From assembly GCA_023701135.1 (NCBI GenBank), contig JAMPXP010000012.1, positions 101,100 through 165,099 of the forward strand: 64,000 bases of DNA, given 5' to 3'. The stretch is from Desulfobacula sp. (GTDB lineage: Bacteria; Desulfobacterota; Desulfobacteria; Desulfobacterales; Desulfobacteraceae). The notes under the pieces were generated by a model. It was not told the DNA's origin. It did not search any database and saw nothing but the letters and a program-made list of their open reading frames with translations. The position numbers and the translations under genes were made by a program. Below, in pieces: positions 19,111 to 28,743 of this stretch. Position 1 is the stretch's first letter; every line of letters starts with the position of its first letter.

Positions 19111-20748
19111 GTGAATGATGACTTTGAAATAAAAAAGATCAAACGGTTAAACCTTGTTTTGAGGGCCTTCAGGGATATCGGCAGACTGCTGGTGACCCAG
19201 GACGACAAACAGAAACTCATTGACGGGATCTGCCGCATCCTGGTGGAAAAAAGAGGGTATTACAATGCCTGGATAGGCCTGATGGATGAAGAAGGCTCCG
19301 TCCGGATGATTGCCCAGGAAGGCTTCAACAGTCATTTTGATCCCATGCGCAGGCTGCTTGAGGAAAAGCAGTTTACCCGCTGCATCCAGAAAACCCTTGA
19401 GTCCAAAGAAGTATTTTCTGTGGCCGACCCTGTCACGGAATGCCCGGACTGCATGCTGTCGAAAAACTATTCAGGCCGTGGATCCATGGCCGTCCGGCTC
19501 TCCCATGAAGGCAGAAACTACGGGTTTCTGGTCCTGTCCATTCCCCAGGCCCTGAACCAGGATGAAACGGAAAAATCAATAGTAAAGGAAATTTCAGACG
19601 ATATTGCCTTGGGAATATACAGGATTGACCTGGAGGAAAAAAGGAAAACCGCCGAAAGGGAAAAAGAAGAAAGCAACAAGCGGTTTCAGACCCTTATCGA
19701 CAATGCCCTAAATTGCATCTCCATTCTCCAGAATGATAAAAAAGTGTATATGAACCCGGGTCTTAGAAAGATTCATCGTCTGATTATCAATGCCTTTGAG
19801 CCCCCTGATTTTGAAAACGTCTATATTGAGGACCGGGAACGGATCAAACAAAACTACAACGATCTTCTATCCGGACAGATAGACCATATTGACACGGATT
19901 TCAGATATCACCCCGAGGGTTTTGAAAAATATTCCCAGGTTCGGTGGGCCTTGATCAGCGCCCGGAAATTTGATTACCTGGGAATTGAATCCATCCTCAC
20001 CAATGTCATGGACATCACCGACAGCAAAGAAATGGAAAATTTCTTAAGAATCCAGGATAAAATGGCCTCCCTTGGCCGTGTAACCGCCGGAATCGCCCAC
20101 GAAATCAGGAATCCTTTGTCCGGAATCTATATCTACCTGAAAGCCGTAAAAAATATTTACAACAATATGGGGGATATCAATACCGTCCTTTCCATCATCG
20201 GCAAAATCGAACTGGCCGCCAATAAAATCGAATCCATCATCAAACGGGTCATGGATTTTTCCAAGCCCGGCAAGCCCCGGTTCGTCATGACCAATATCAA
20301 TGAAAATATTGATGAAGTGTCCAAACTCACGGCCGTTACCCTGCGGAAAAACGGGATCAATTTCATTAAACATCTGGACCCTGCCCTGCCTGAATGCTGG
20401 AACGAACCCCACCTCATCGAGCAGGTGGTCCTGAATCTGATCACCAATGCCGCCGAAGCCATGAAAGGCTTTGAAGGGGAAAAAACCATTGAGCTGAAGA
20501 CATACCGGGAAAAAGACAGTATTGCCATCTCCATCAAGGACTCCGGACCCGGCATCCCCATATCCAGCCAGTCCAAAATCTTTGACCCGTTCTTTACCAC
20601 CAAAACCAACAGCTCCGGCATCGGCCTCAGCATCTGCCACAGAATCATTACCGATCACGGAGGGTCCCTGCGGTTCAATTCCGGCCTCAAGAGCGGAGCC
20701 CAGTTTATTATCGAACTGCCCCTTCAACGACATGAAAGGCAAGCATGA
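19111..20748 (+). CDS. Sensor histidine kinase (GAF-PAS-HisKA-HATPase)
   Basis: A 545-residue soluble kinase. Residues about 20-180 form a GAF domain that includes two cysteines in TECPDCMLSKNY, a possible redox or metal site. A PAS domain follows (about 190-310), then HisKA with GIAHEIRNPLSGIYIYL and HATPase_c with NLITNAAEAM, DSGPGIP and GIGLSICHRI. The start is GTG 19111 with GAGGTGA upstream. It overlaps the NtrC-type regulator gene by four bases, so the two form a cognate two-component pair. No membrane segment is seen, which points to a cytoplasmic signal. Confidence 0.9.
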   Translation: MNDDFEIKKIKRLNLVLRAFRDIGRLLVTQDDKQKLIDGICRILVEKRGYYNAWIGLMDEEGSVRMIAQEGFNSHFDPMRRLLEEKQFTRCIQKTLESKEVFSVADPVTECPDCMLSKNYSGRGSMAVRLSHEGRNYGFLVLSIPQALNQDETEKSIVKEISDDIALGIYRIDLEEKRKTAEREKEESNKRFQTLIDNALNCISILQNDKKVYMNPGLRKIHRLIINAFEPPDFENVYIEDRERIKQNYNDLLSGQIDHIDTDFRYHPEGFEKYSQVRWALISARKFDYLGIESILTNVMDITDSKEMENFLRIQDKMASLGRVTAGIAHEIRNPLSGIYIYLKAVKNIYNNMGDINTVLSIIGKIELAANKIESIIKRVMDFSKPGKPRFVMTNINENIDEVSKLTAVTLRKNGINFIKHLDPALPECWNEPHLIEQVVLNLITNAAEAMKGFEGEKTIELKTYREKDSIAISIKDSGPGIPISSQSKIFDPFFTTKTNSSGIGLSICHRIITDHGGSLRFNSGLKSGAQFIIELPLQRHERQA

Positions 20749-22127
20749 TCCGCTATGCCGTCGCCATTGTGGATGATGAGGAAACCATCCGCGACAGCCT
20801 CGAGATGGTCCTGTCCGAAGACTATACCATTTCCTGTTTTCCCGATGCAGAATCCTTTTTGTTGTCTTTAAAAAAATCCTCTCCGGATCTGGTTCTGATG
20901 GATATCGGCCTGCCGGCCATGAACGGCATCGATGCCCTGAATATTGCAAAACAGAAAATACCCGACCTGGCGGTTATCATGATCACCGCCTTTGAAGACA
21001 TCCAGATGGTGATCCGGTCCATGAAAAAAGGAGCCTTTGACTTTATCCTGAAGCCCATCAATCCGGATATTCTCGAACTCACCATACAAAAGGCCGTTGC
21101 CTCCATTGCCCTGAGAAAAGAGGTCAAGCTTCTCCAGGAAAAATACCTGAAGGACCATGAACCTGTTTTTATCGGTGAAAGCAAGCATATTGAAGATGTC
21201 ATGGATTTTATCCATACCGTGGCCAAAAGTCCGGACACCCCCATCATGATCATGGGGGAAACGGGCACGGGAAAAGAATTGATCGCCAAGGCCATCCATG
21301 CCAGAAGTCCCTTATTTCAGGGGCCTTTCATTGCCGTGAACTGTTCTGCCTTTCCCGATGAACTCATTGAGAGCGAACTGTTCGGTTATGATGAAGGCGC
21401 CTTCTCCGGGGCAAAAAAACAAGGCAAAAAAGGATTGATCGAAGAAGCGGACAACGGCACCCTTTTTCTGGATGAGGTGGCGGACCTGAGCCTTGCCGGT
21501 CAGGCCAAACTCCTGCGGTTTCTTGAAAACGGTGAGTTTTACAAAGTCGGCAGCACAAAAAAGCATTCGGTCAAGGTGAGAATCGTCTCAGCCACCAATA
21601 AGAACCTGGAAGAGCTCATGGAAAAAGACCTTTTCAGAAAAGACCTTTTTTTCAGACTCTGTGTGGTCAAGGCGAAAATTCCTTCCCTGAATGAAAGAAA
21701 AGAAGACATCCCGACCCTGGCCAGATATTTCTTATTTCAGTTCAACCGAAAATTTAAAAAAAATGTCGTTGCCATCTCCCTGGAAGCAGAGAATCTTCTG
21801 CTCTCCCACCCCTTTACCGGAAATGTCCGGGAGCTCAAAAATATGATTGAACGGGCAGCCCTCATTGCAAAAACCAGCACCCTTACCGGAGAAGATCTGG
21901 GGATTCAGGAGACCCTCCCGACCGGAAATCCGGCCCCGGACAAAGTATCAGACATCCCCGTCAGCATCCCGGAACAGGGGCTGAATCTGACCGGACTGCT
22001 GGAAAATATTGAAAAAAAATATATGGAACAGGCCCTATTGCTGACCCGGGGCAATGAAAGCAAGGCTGCCAGGCTTTTGAAAATGAATCACCATACCTTC
22101 AGGTATAAATTGAAAAAAATAAATTAA
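20745..22127 (+). CDS. NtrC-family sigma-54 response regulator
   Basis: A 460-residue regulator with an amino-terminal receiver (phospho-acceptor Asp in LVLMDIGLPAMNG), an AAA+ domain (GETGTGKELIAKAIH Walker A, GAFSGAKK contact loop, LFLDEVADLS Walker B) and a Fis-type helix-turn-helix (NESKAARLLKMNHHTFRYKLKK). The contact loop is GAFSGA instead of GAFTGA, a tolerated variant. It is cotranscribed with the GAF-PAS kinase. Its stop lies only seven bases from the end of the opposing MetF/Hdr operon, so it is a candidate activator of the sigma-54 promoters found at 32.8 and 33.2 kb; that link is inference. Confidence 0.92.
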   Translation: MIRYAVAIVDDEETIRDSLEMVLSEDYTISCFPDAESFLLSLKKSSPDLVLMDIGLPAMNGIDALNIAKQKIPDLAVIMITAFEDIQMVIRSMKKGAFDFILKPINPDILELTIQKAVASIALRKEVKLLQEKYLKDHEPVFIGESKHIEDVMDFIHTVAKSPDTPIMIMGETGTGKELIAKAIHARSPLFQGPFIAVNCSAFPDELIESELFGYDEGAFSGAKKQGKKGLIEEADNGTLFLDEVADLSLAGQAKLLRFLENGEFYKVGSTKKHSVKVRIVSATNKNLEELMEKDLFRKDLFFRLCVVKAKIPSLNERKEDIPTLARYFLFQFNRKFKKNVVAISLEAENLLLSHPFTGNVRELKNMIERAALIAKTSTLTGEDLGIQETLPTGNPAPDKVSDIPVSIPEQGLNLTGLLENIEKKYMEQALLLTRGNESKAARLLKMNHHTFRYKLKKIN

Positions 22128-22134
22128 AAATAAA

Positions 22135-23637
22135 TTAAAATCGATACTCGGATTTCGGGAAGATCACCTTAAAGCAAGACCCTTTTCCTTCGGTGCTGTC
22201 AACCTCAATGGTGCCATGGTGGGCCTCCACAATGCTTTTGACAATGGCCAGTCCCAGACCGGTGCCGTTGATATACCGGGTTTTTTCGTTTTTCACCCGA
22301 AAAAACCGGTCGAAAATATGCTCCTGATCCGCCGCCGGAATCCCGAACCCGGTATCCGACACCTGGATGACCACACAATCGCTTTTTGTATCGGCCCGGA
22401 CTTCAATCCTTCCGCCGTTGGGGCTATACCGGATGGCATTGGAAATCAGATTGGACACCACCTCTTCGATATTGACCCGGTTGCCCATCATCCGGGCACC
22501 CGTTGCCGTCTCCTTCAAGACCAGGCGGATAGACTTGGCATCGGCGGTTTCCCTGTAAGAGATCACCTGGTCCCGGATCAGCTCGCACACATTCAAATCC
22601 TCCCGGTCCTGGTTAATGAGCCCTGATTCAATTTTGGAAAGGTCCAAAAGTTCGGTTGAAAGCGTGGTTAAAGAGGTAATGCGATCGGAAATCCGGCTCA
22701 GGATCTCTTTCTGTTTTTCCGTTAATTCCCCTGCCAGACCGTCCAGAACCACATTCAACTGCATGAGAACGGAATTCAAGGGGCTCTTGATTTCATGGGC
22801 CACCATGGAAACAAAATCCGATTTCATCTGATCGATCTTCTTTAAGGCCGTAATATCATGGAAAACCGTAACCGACCCAAGATTCCTGTTCAACCGGTCC
22901 CTGAACGGAATGCTGCGGATGCCGATGATCATTTCGTCTTTCCCCTTGGAAATGGGCACGATCATTTCATCGGTGATTTCTGCAAAGGTGTCTTCAGGCT
23001 GATGAATGGCTCTTTCGATCATGTCCAGCAGCCGGGGTTCTGTGATGAATTCAGATACGGTATGGCCGATGACCGAAGTTTTCCGGCACCCGATCATTTT
23101 TAAAAAAGCCGGATTTGCCAGGGCAATCCGTTTCTGGTTATCCGTGGTCAGGACCCCGTCGCTCAGGGAATTGATCATGACCCGCATCCGGGATTTTTCC
23201 GTTGCAATGTCCTGAAGGGTCCTGATAAATTCAATGGCTTTGCAGATCACCACCCTCAGTTCCTGGGGAGAGAAAGGCTTTGATAAAAAATCAAAGGCCC
23301 CTTTTTTCATGGTTTCAACCGAATGTTCAAGGGTGGCATAGCCGGTGATGACAATCACCACCGTATCCGGATGACGGGCCTTGAGATCCGTCAGAACATC
23401 CAGTCCGGACATCCCCGGCATCATCAGGTCCAGAAGAACAATATCAAAATGCTTTTCTTCTATCATCTTCAACCCTTTGATACCGTTTTCAGCGATTTCA
23501 ACATCGCAGCCTTCATCGGTCAGCAGTCTTTTACAGGCCTCCTGGATCCGGGCCTCATCATCCACCACCAATACCCTGGGCTGAAAAGAAATATTTTGCG
23601 CACACGCTTTAATGGAATTCATGGTTTGATCATTCAT
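22135..23637 (-). CDS. Receiver-PAS-histidine kinase
   Basis: A 500-residue soluble protein: receiver domain (about 20-135, LLDLMMPGMSGLD phospho-acceptor), a PAS domain (about 150-265, NQKRIALANPAFLKMIG), HisKA with SMVAHEIKSPLNSVLMQL and HATPase_c with NLISNAIRYS, DTGFGIP and GTGLGLAIVKSI. An amino-terminal receiver followed by a kinase suggests that it accepts phosphate from another kinase, perhaps the upstream PAS kinase. No good ribosome site precedes the ATG. It is the last gene of the leftward MetF/Hdr operon. Confidence 0.88.
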   Translation of the reverse strand: MNDQTMNSIKACAQNISFQPRVLVVDDEARIQEACKRLLTDEGCDVEIAENGIKGLKMIEEKHFDIVLLDLMMPGMSGLDVLTDLKARHPDTVVIVITGYATLEHSVETMKKGAFDFLSKPFSPQELRVVICKAIEFIRTLQDIATEKSRMRVMINSLSDGVLTTDNQKRIALANPAFLKMIGCRKTSVIGHTVSEFITEPRLLDMIERAIHQPEDTFAEITDEMIVPISKGKDEMIIGIRSIPFRDRLNRNLGSVTVFHDITALKKIDQMKSDFVSMVAHEIKSPLNSVLMQLNVVLDGLAGELTEKQKEILSRISDRITSLTTLSTELLDLSKIESGLINQDREDLNVCELIRDQVISYRETADAKSIRLVLKETATGARMMGNRVNIEEVVSNLISNAIRYSPNGGRIEVRADTKSDCVVIQVSDTGFGIPAADQEHIFDRFFRVKNEKTRYINGTGLGLAIVKSIVEAHHGTIEVDSTEGKGSCFKVIFPKSEYRF

Positions 23638-23669
23638 TTTGACGACAATCGACTCACTATAGTGACTGG

Positions 23670-25193
23670 TTATGGTTTACACAAGAAAGGACCTTCTTCC
23701 GATGCGACATACATGGGGAATTCAATAATAAAGGTGGTTCCTTTGGTGCTGGTTCGTTTAACGGAAATTTTTGCCCCATGCTCTTCCAGAATGCCGTAAA
23801 CAATGCTCAGGCCAAGACCTGTGCTCTTTCCGACCGGCTTTGTGGTAAAAAAGGGGTCAAAAATCTTGGATAAATTTTCATGGGGGATTCCCTTGCCCGT
23901 ATCTTTTACCTCCAGAAAAAGCTGCTTTAAAAATTTTTCCTTATAGGTAATCAGGGTGATGGTGCCTTCCCCATCCATGGCATCGGCCGCATTGATGATC
24001 AGATTGATCAATACCTGGTTCAGCTTGTTGGTATCGGCCAGCAGCAGCATCATGTCTTCGGACAGATTTTTTTCAATGTGGATATTCCTGAATTTTTTCT
24101 GGTCCCGGATCAGGGTCAGGCTCTTTTCAACCACCTCGTTGAGGTGAACGATATTCTTGGCGGTTCCTTCTCTGCGGCTGTATACGAGAAGGCTTTTGAC
24201 GATTTCCCTGCATCGTTCGGCATCCTCAAGAATACATTTCAAATCTTCCTCCAGATCCTTATCCAGATTTTTTCGCTCTAAAAGGAGACCGGCATAAAAC
24301 AAGATCCCGGTCAGCGGATTATTGATCTCATGGGCCACGCCGGCGGCCAACTGACCGAGGGAAGCCATTTTTTCCGACTGGGCCAGTTGTTTCTGGGCCA
24401 GTTTCAATTCCTTTTCAACCTTGAGCTTGTCCTTTAAATCGTTATAAATGGCCATGGTGGCGGATTCATTGCCCTTTTCATCATAAATGATGGCCGCGGA
24501 CATCTCCACTTCGATTTCCTCTCCGTGGGCATTGACAATGGTGGTCCTGGGGATCAGGAGTTTGCCCTGGCCCCCTATTTTCTCATCCCGCAGCATCCTC
24601 ATGATTTCCTTGGCCTTTCCCGGAGGATACAATTGCTCGGTATGGCGAATCTTGCCTTCCCCGCCGTTATAATCGCCAAACAGCTCCTTGGCCACGGAAT
24701 TCATCAGATTGATATTTCCCTGCCGGTCGGCGGCAACAATGGCGCTGGCAGAAGAATGGATGACCCGGGTGATGAATTCCTGGGCGCCGTGCAATTGGTT
24801 TTCAAGGGATTTGGTCTGGGTGATATCCCTTATGCTGCCAATCACATAGGCCACTTCCCCGTGGTCATCCAGAATCGGAGAAAAGATTCTTTCCTCCCAC
24901 CGGTAATGGCGCTTGAGGGTAAAACTATGATCCTTTTTATCTTTCAGGACTTTGGAAATGGTGCATTGCTCTGTTTCGCAAGGGGTATCCTTATAAAGAA
25001 AGACGTGAAAACATTTTTTCCCGTAAATTTCCTTAAAAGACAGGTTAAAGGTTTCATAAAATTTTTTATTGGCCCCCATGAGGGTTCTGTCCGGTGAAAT
25101 AATCACGCTGGGATAGGACAAAGAATCAAAGACCCTTGTCCGCCAATCCAACCCATCCCCTGATAATTTCGGTGATATTTCCGGTTCCATCAT
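23670..25193 (-). CDS. PAS-domain sensor histidine kinase
   Basis: A 507-residue cytoplasmic kinase with two PAS domains (about 20-130 and 140-260) followed by HisKA (LAAGVAHEINNPLTGILFYAG) and HATPase_c (NLIINAADAMDG, DTGKGIP, STGLGLSIVYGI). The first PAS contains several cysteines (KKCFHVFLYKDTPCETEQC), a pattern often found where an Fe-S cluster or redox switch is used; cofactor binding here is only a guess. AAGGGAAAC precedes the first of two ATGs. It lies 15 bases after the ACT-like gene, so it is in the same operon. Confidence 0.88.
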   Translation of the reverse strand: MMEPEISPKLSGDGLDWRTRVFDSLSYPSVIISPDRTLMGANKKFYETFNLSFKEIYGKKCFHVFLYKDTPCETEQCTISKVLKDKKDHSFTLKRHYRWEERIFSPILDDHGEVAYVIGSIRDITQTKSLENQLHGAQEFITRVIHSSASAIVAADRQGNINLMNSVAKELFGDYNGGEGKIRHTEQLYPPGKAKEIMRMLRDEKIGGQGKLLIPRTTIVNAHGEEIEVEMSAAIIYDEKGNESATMAIYNDLKDKLKVEKELKLAQKQLAQSEKMASLGQLAAGVAHEINNPLTGILFYAGLLLERKNLDKDLEEDLKCILEDAERCREIVKSLLVYSRREGTAKNIVHLNEVVEKSLTLIRDQKKFRNIHIEKNLSEDMMLLLADTNKLNQVLINLIINAADAMDGEGTITLITYKEKFLKQLFLEVKDTGKGIPHENLSKIFDPFFTTKPVGKSTGLGLSIVYGILEEHGAKISVKRTSTKGTTFIIEFPMYVASEEGPFLCKP

Positions 25194-25208
25194 GTTTCCC
25201 TTCCAGGC

Positions 25209-26147
25209 CTATGGATTTTCAAACACTTCTTTTAACGCCTGTTCCGCCGCTTCACCCCTGCCCTTGGGCAACACCATACAGATACTGGCGCCGGTGCAGC
25301 CGGCCTGTAAAACATGAATGTCATGGCGAAAAAGGCATTTAAGAGCCCGGCTCATGATCCCGTAACGGTCTCCGAAATGGGGCCCGTAAAAACTCAACAG
25401 CTCGGCGGGGCACAATATTCCCCCAAAGCTGTCATGGGGCTTGCCTGTGACCGGATACAGAAGGATCTGCTGATCCGGTGTCATATAGGCCGTTATATGG
25501 GAAAAGCGTTCCCCTTTTCCCTGGTCCTCTATTTTTTTCCCAAACATTGACAGATCTTCAAAAGAAAATTCATACCCTCTCAGGTAAACGTCTTTTACCA
25601 AGGTCATCCCATAGGTCTTGATTCTTTCTTCCACATAGGTGGCCCGGGTTTCAGGATATTTTTTTTTGATAAACAGGGTCAGTTCATCATTTTCTTCCTG
25701 CTCAAAGGGGGCATGGGTTTCCGGCAGGTCAAATCCAGTGGACAGCATATGGATGAGCCCGGCCACCTGAGCTTCACAGGCCACAAAGGTCAACATGGAA
25801 TGGGAAGACACCAGATAATGGAAGCCCTGTTTTTGTGTCCCCAGCATATGCAGCAAAGCCCCGAGAAATTCAAGGCTGTAATGATGGGGATACACCGACA
25901 GGGTACAGACATGGGAGAGACACTGCCACTGGGGATTTCTGTTGACCAGTTGTCCGAAACAGCTTGAAGCAAGGGTTCCCGACACAAAGGGGCGGTCGCC
26001 CAGGGTGCTGAGGACCATGCAGACCATATTCATCTTGCCGGATTCCGCCACCTCATAAAGAGGCGGAGGGGATAAAAAATCTTCCTGGGTCACCTGGATA
26101 AATTTTCTGTTCAGCCGGATTCCGTTTATTTTAAATGACCCTGTCAT
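25209..26147 (-). CDS. ACT-domain-like regulatory protein of unknown function
   Basis: A 312-residue protein without recognised catalytic motifs. Two segments, about residues 83-145 (TLSVYPHHYSLEFLGALLHM onward) and 245-312 (FGDRYGIMSRALKCLF onward), have the beta-alpha-beta pattern of aspartokinase-type ACT domains, which bind amino acids or other small ligands. The middle has no recognisable signature. It lies between a stand-alone receiver and a PAS kinase in an operon with MetF, MetV, MvhD and HdrA, so it may be a ligand-binding accessory to the signalling pair. I do not recognise a named family. Confidence 0.5.
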   Translation of the reverse strand: MTGSFKINGIRLNRKFIQVTQEDFLSPPPLYEVAESGKMNMVCMVLSTLGDRPFVSGTLASSCFGQLVNRNPQWQCLSHVCTLSVYPHHYSLEFLGALLHMLGTQKQGFHYLVSSHSMLTFVACEAQVAGLIHMLSTGFDLPETHAPFEQEENDELTLFIKKKYPETRATYVEERIKTYGMTLVKDVYLRGYEFSFEDLSMFGKKIEDQGKGERFSHITAYMTPDQQILLYPVTGKPHDSFGGILCPAELLSFYGPHFGDRYGIMSRALKCLFRHDIHVLQAGCTGASICMVLPKGRGEAAEQALKEVFENP

Positions 26148-26264
26148 TGTGAAAATCTGATTTCCCTGGCTTTACGGCAAGGCCGGAACAGCGAAAAAGC
26201 CCTGCGGCCTTCCACGCCGTTCCGGCATACTGAAATTGACAATGGGCGTTTTATAAACGGCCCG

Positions 26265-26654
26265 CTATCCGTTGCAATAATCGTTGACGATTCCCATCAA
26301 TTTATCCAAGTCAATGGGTTTGGGAATATAGTCATCGGCCAGGGTGGTTTTGCCGTCATGATGGGTATAGCTGGTCGTTCGAACAGAATCAGCCACTGCC
26401 GTCAGGAGCACCACGATTATCCCTTTCAGGGCGTCGCTCTTTTTGATTTCATCGCATACTTCCCAGCCGTTTTTTCTCGGCATCATGACATCCAGGATCA
26501 TGAGAAAGGGCTTTTCCTCTTTTATCTTTTCCATGGCTTCCATACCGTCATAGGCCCTGGCAATTCTGTATTTCATTGCCTCCAGTTTCATTGAAACCGC
26601 TTCCACCAAATCAGGATCATCATCCACGACTAGAATAAGTTTATTTGTACTCAT
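26265..26654 (-). CDS. Stand-alone receiver (CheY-like) protein
   Basis: A 129-residue single-domain response regulator: VVDDDPDLVEA acidic pocket, LMILDVMMPRKNGWE phospho-acceptor Asp, and the conserved Lys in DDYIPKPIDLDKL. AAGGAG precedes ATG 26654; an upstream in-frame extension to 26762 runs back into metF and lacks a ribosome site. It has no output domain and should act by protein contact, perhaps with the kinases encoded downstream. Confidence 0.9.
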   Translation of the reverse strand: MSTNKLILVVDDDPDLVEAVSMKLEAMKYRIARAYDGMEAMEKIKEEKPFLMILDVMMPRKNGWEVCDEIKKSDALKGIIVVLLTAVADSVRTTSYTHHDGKTTLADDYIPKPIDLDKLMGIVNDYCNG

Positions 26655-26685
26655 TGTTTTACTCCTTTTGATTATCTTTAGCGTT

Positions 26686-27618
26686 TTATAAATTCTCAAC
26701 CGCAGGTCTTGGAAATAATCCTGCCTTTTCAACAATCTGGGGAACCTTTTCTTCCCATTCAATGGCCATGATATGAAATCCGTGAACTCCTTTGACTTCT
26801 TTTAATCTCTGGATGGATTCCACGGCTATTTTTATCCCTTCTTCAGGTTGTTCCGCTTTGCTCACCCCTTCAAGGCGTTTGATGACCTCATCGGGCACAT
26901 CCATGCCCGGGACCTTGTTCTTCATATATTTAGCCATGCCGGCGGATTTCATGGGGGTGATCCCGGCCAGAAGATAGACCTTTTCATTGAGCCCCCGGTC
27001 ACACACCATTTCCATAAATTTCTCGAATTTGTCCAGGTTGAAAATACATTGGGTCTGGACAAAATCCGCGCCGGCCTTAATTTTTTTGGCCAACCGGCTG
27101 ACCCTCAGGTCAAAGGGTTCGGCAAAGGGGTTGGAAGCTGCGCCGACAAACATTTTCGGAGGGCAGTCGATATCGGCGCCCCCCTGGAATTTACCCTCAT
27201 CCCGCATTTTTTGAACCATCCGGACCAGTTGGACCGAGTCCAGGTCATATACGCTTTTGGCTGTGGCATGGTCCCCGAATTTCGGATGGTCCCCGGAAAG
27301 ACAGAGCATGGTATTGATCCCGAGGGAATAGGCGCCGATAATATCGCTCTGCATGGCCAGACGGTTCCGGTCCCGGGTCACCATCTGCAGGATGGGGTCC
27401 ATTCCCATCTGTTTGATGATCACGCCGGCTGCCCAACTGGACATCCTGACCATGGCGGTCTGGTTATCCGTCACATTCACGGCATCCACATGGTCTTTTA
27501 AAAGGGCCGCCTTTTCTCTTACCTTTTCAGGGCGAGCCCCTCGCGGAGGGCCGCATTCCGAGGTCACAGCCAGATTTCCCGATGCCAATATCCTTTCCAG
27601 CTTGCTCTCCGTCTTCAT
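26686..27618 (-). CDS. metF: Methylenetetrahydrofolate reductase, MetF family
   Basis: A 310-residue TIM-barrel flavoprotein. VTSECGPPRGARPEKV holds the catalytic Glu region of the family, DAVNVTDNQ and LQMVTRDRNRLAMQSD form the FAD/folate site, and CLSGDHPKFGDH and GADFVQTQCIFNLDKFE are conserved. It reduces methylene-THF to methyl-THF in the methyl branch of the Wood-Ljungdahl pathway, or the reverse in acetate/lactate oxidisers. It overlaps metV by four bases, and MvhD and HdrA genes lie upstream. This matches the MetF-MetV-Hdr-MvhD complex described from Moorella thermoacetica, in which the electron donor enters through the Hdr part. Confidence 0.9.
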   Translation of the reverse strand: MKTESKLERILASGNLAVTSECGPPRGARPEKVREKAALLKDHVDAVNVTDNQTAMVRMSSWAAGVIIKQMGMDPILQMVTRDRNRLAMQSDIIGAYSLGINTMLCLSGDHPKFGDHATAKSVYDLDSVQLVRMVQKMRDEGKFQGGADIDCPPKMFVGAASNPFAEPFDLRVSRLAKKIKAGADFVQTQCIFNLDKFEKFMEMVCDRGLNEKVYLLAGITPMKSAGMAKYMKNKVPGMDVPDEVIKRLEGVSKAEQPEEGIKIAVESIQRLKEVKGVHGFHIMAIEWEEKVPQIVEKAGLFPRPAVENL

Positions 27619-28283
27619 AATACCAAATCCTTTCTGACTATTTTTCTGGGGCCGCCGCCGCCGGAAGGCCGCCAGTCTTTTGCTTCCATGAGTTCTTCAT
27701 AGCGTTTCTCCATGCCGAGGGCCTTTAACCTCTCCCAGATCAGGCACCAGGCGCAATCCACCTCGGGTGAAATTTCACATTTGCCGCTGCATGTCCCGCC
27801 GCAGGGGCCATTGAAAAGGCTTTTGGAACACCGGGCCACCGGGCAGATACCGCCCGTTATTCCCAGAAGGCAATCCCCGCATCCCCGGCATCTTTCAGCC
27901 CATATGCCCTGGGATTCAGACGCACCCATAAAAAGAGTATTGACAGCCGGAAATATCGGCATTTCCTTATAGCGCCCGGCAAGCGTCTGCACACCGCAGC
28001 CGCAGGCCATGGACAGAACCGCATCCGTCCGGTTGATGTCCGATGCCAGTTCCTCAACATATTCAGGATCACATTGTCTTTCCAACGTAATTTCTTTAAT
28101 CTCTATGGTCTTGCCCTGTTTCATGCTGTTCAGGCGAAGGGCAGATGCCAACAGGCCGACTTCTTTACGGCCGCCGGCAGCACAGACCGTCACGCATTCA
28201 TTACACCCCACAAGAAAAATCCGGTCATAGGGTTCAATATATGCTATGATTTCCTCTAACGGTTTTTGTTCGGCAGTTATCAT
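27615..28283 (-). CDS. metV: MetV-like methylenetetrahydrofolate reductase partner (MTHFR C-terminal, zinc/Fe-S)
   Basis: A 222-residue protein of the MTHFR_C family. It is rich in cysteines: GCNECVTVC near residue 24, ACGCGVQT near 92, CRGCGDCLLGITGGICPVARC, the signature FNGPCGGTCSGKCE and DCAWC. These bind [4Fe-4S] clusters and link MetF to its electron donor. ATG 28283 has GGAG eight bases upstream; a longer frame to 28409 runs back over the MvhD gene. It sits between mvhD and metF, the order expected for a MetFV complex. Confidence 0.88.
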   Translation of the reverse strand: MITAEQKPLEEIIAYIEPYDRIFLVGCNECVTVCAAGGRKEVGLLASALRLNSMKQGKTIEIKEITLERQCDPEYVEELASDINRTDAVLSMACGCGVQTLAGRYKEMPIFPAVNTLFMGASESQGIWAERCRGCGDCLLGITGGICPVARCSKSLFNGPCGGTCSGKCEISPEVDCAWCLIWERLKALGMEKRYEELMEAKDWRPSGGGGPRKIVRKDLVL

Positions 28284-28323
28284 ATCTGTATCTCCGAAAA
28301 TCGGGTCATCCTTTTGGATGCCC

Positions 28324-28743
28324 TTATTTTTTAATCGGTTTAACGGGACAGGGTCCCAGTTCTCTGATTTTCTCAGTAAATTCAAACGCAGTCCGGGCAA
28401 ATCGTTCACCCATTCCCGCGGACATCATTATCATTTCCAGACGCTGGGGCTCTATGCCCAGATCCTCCAGGATCTTTTGAACATAGGCCACCCGTTGTCC
28501 GGCCCGGGTATTTCCATTTTTAAAATGACAGTCCCCTTCCAGGCAGCCTGCCACATAAACGCCATCCGCTCCTTTTTCAAAGGCTCTCATCATATGAAGC
28601 GCATCCACCTTCCCTGTGCAGGGCACACGGATGATCTTTACATTGGGCGGATAGGACAGTCTCTTGGAACCGGCCATATCAGCGGCCGTGTAGGCACAAT
28701 AATGGCAGCAGAATGCAACAATCTCAGGCTCAAAATTTTTCAT
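28324..28743 (-). CDS. MvhD-like [2Fe-2S] electron-transfer protein
   Basis: A 139-residue MvhD/HdrA-associated protein. Four conserved cysteine positions, CCHYC (12-16), VPCTG and AGCLEGDCHF, bind a [2Fe-2S] cluster. In methanogens MvhD links the F420-non-reducing hydrogenase to HdrA. Here it follows HdrA with a one-base overlap and precedes MetV, so it likely passes electrons between HdrA and MetFV. A second copy occurs at 39447-39899. Confidence 0.92.
   Translation of the reverse strand: MKNFEPEIVAFCCHYCAYTAADMAGSKRLSYPPNVKIIRVPCTGKVDALHMMRAFEKGADGVYVAGCLEGDCHFKNGNTRAGQRVAYVQKILEDLGIEPQRLEMIMMSAGMGERFARTAFEFTEKIRELGPCPVKPIKK

Noticed and set aside
23650..23662. A 13-base match to the core of the bacteriophage T7 promoter (CGACTCACTATAG)
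   Set aside because: It lies between two kinase genes on the strand opposite to them, lacks the TAATA start of the consensus, and arises from a short CACTATAGTG palindrome. No phage polymerase or phage genes are near.
26182..26226. Inverted repeat GCCGGAAC/GTTCCGGC between the receiver and ACT-like genes
   Set aside because: It could be a weak transcript-stabilising hairpin, but there is no T run on either side, so it was not called a terminator.
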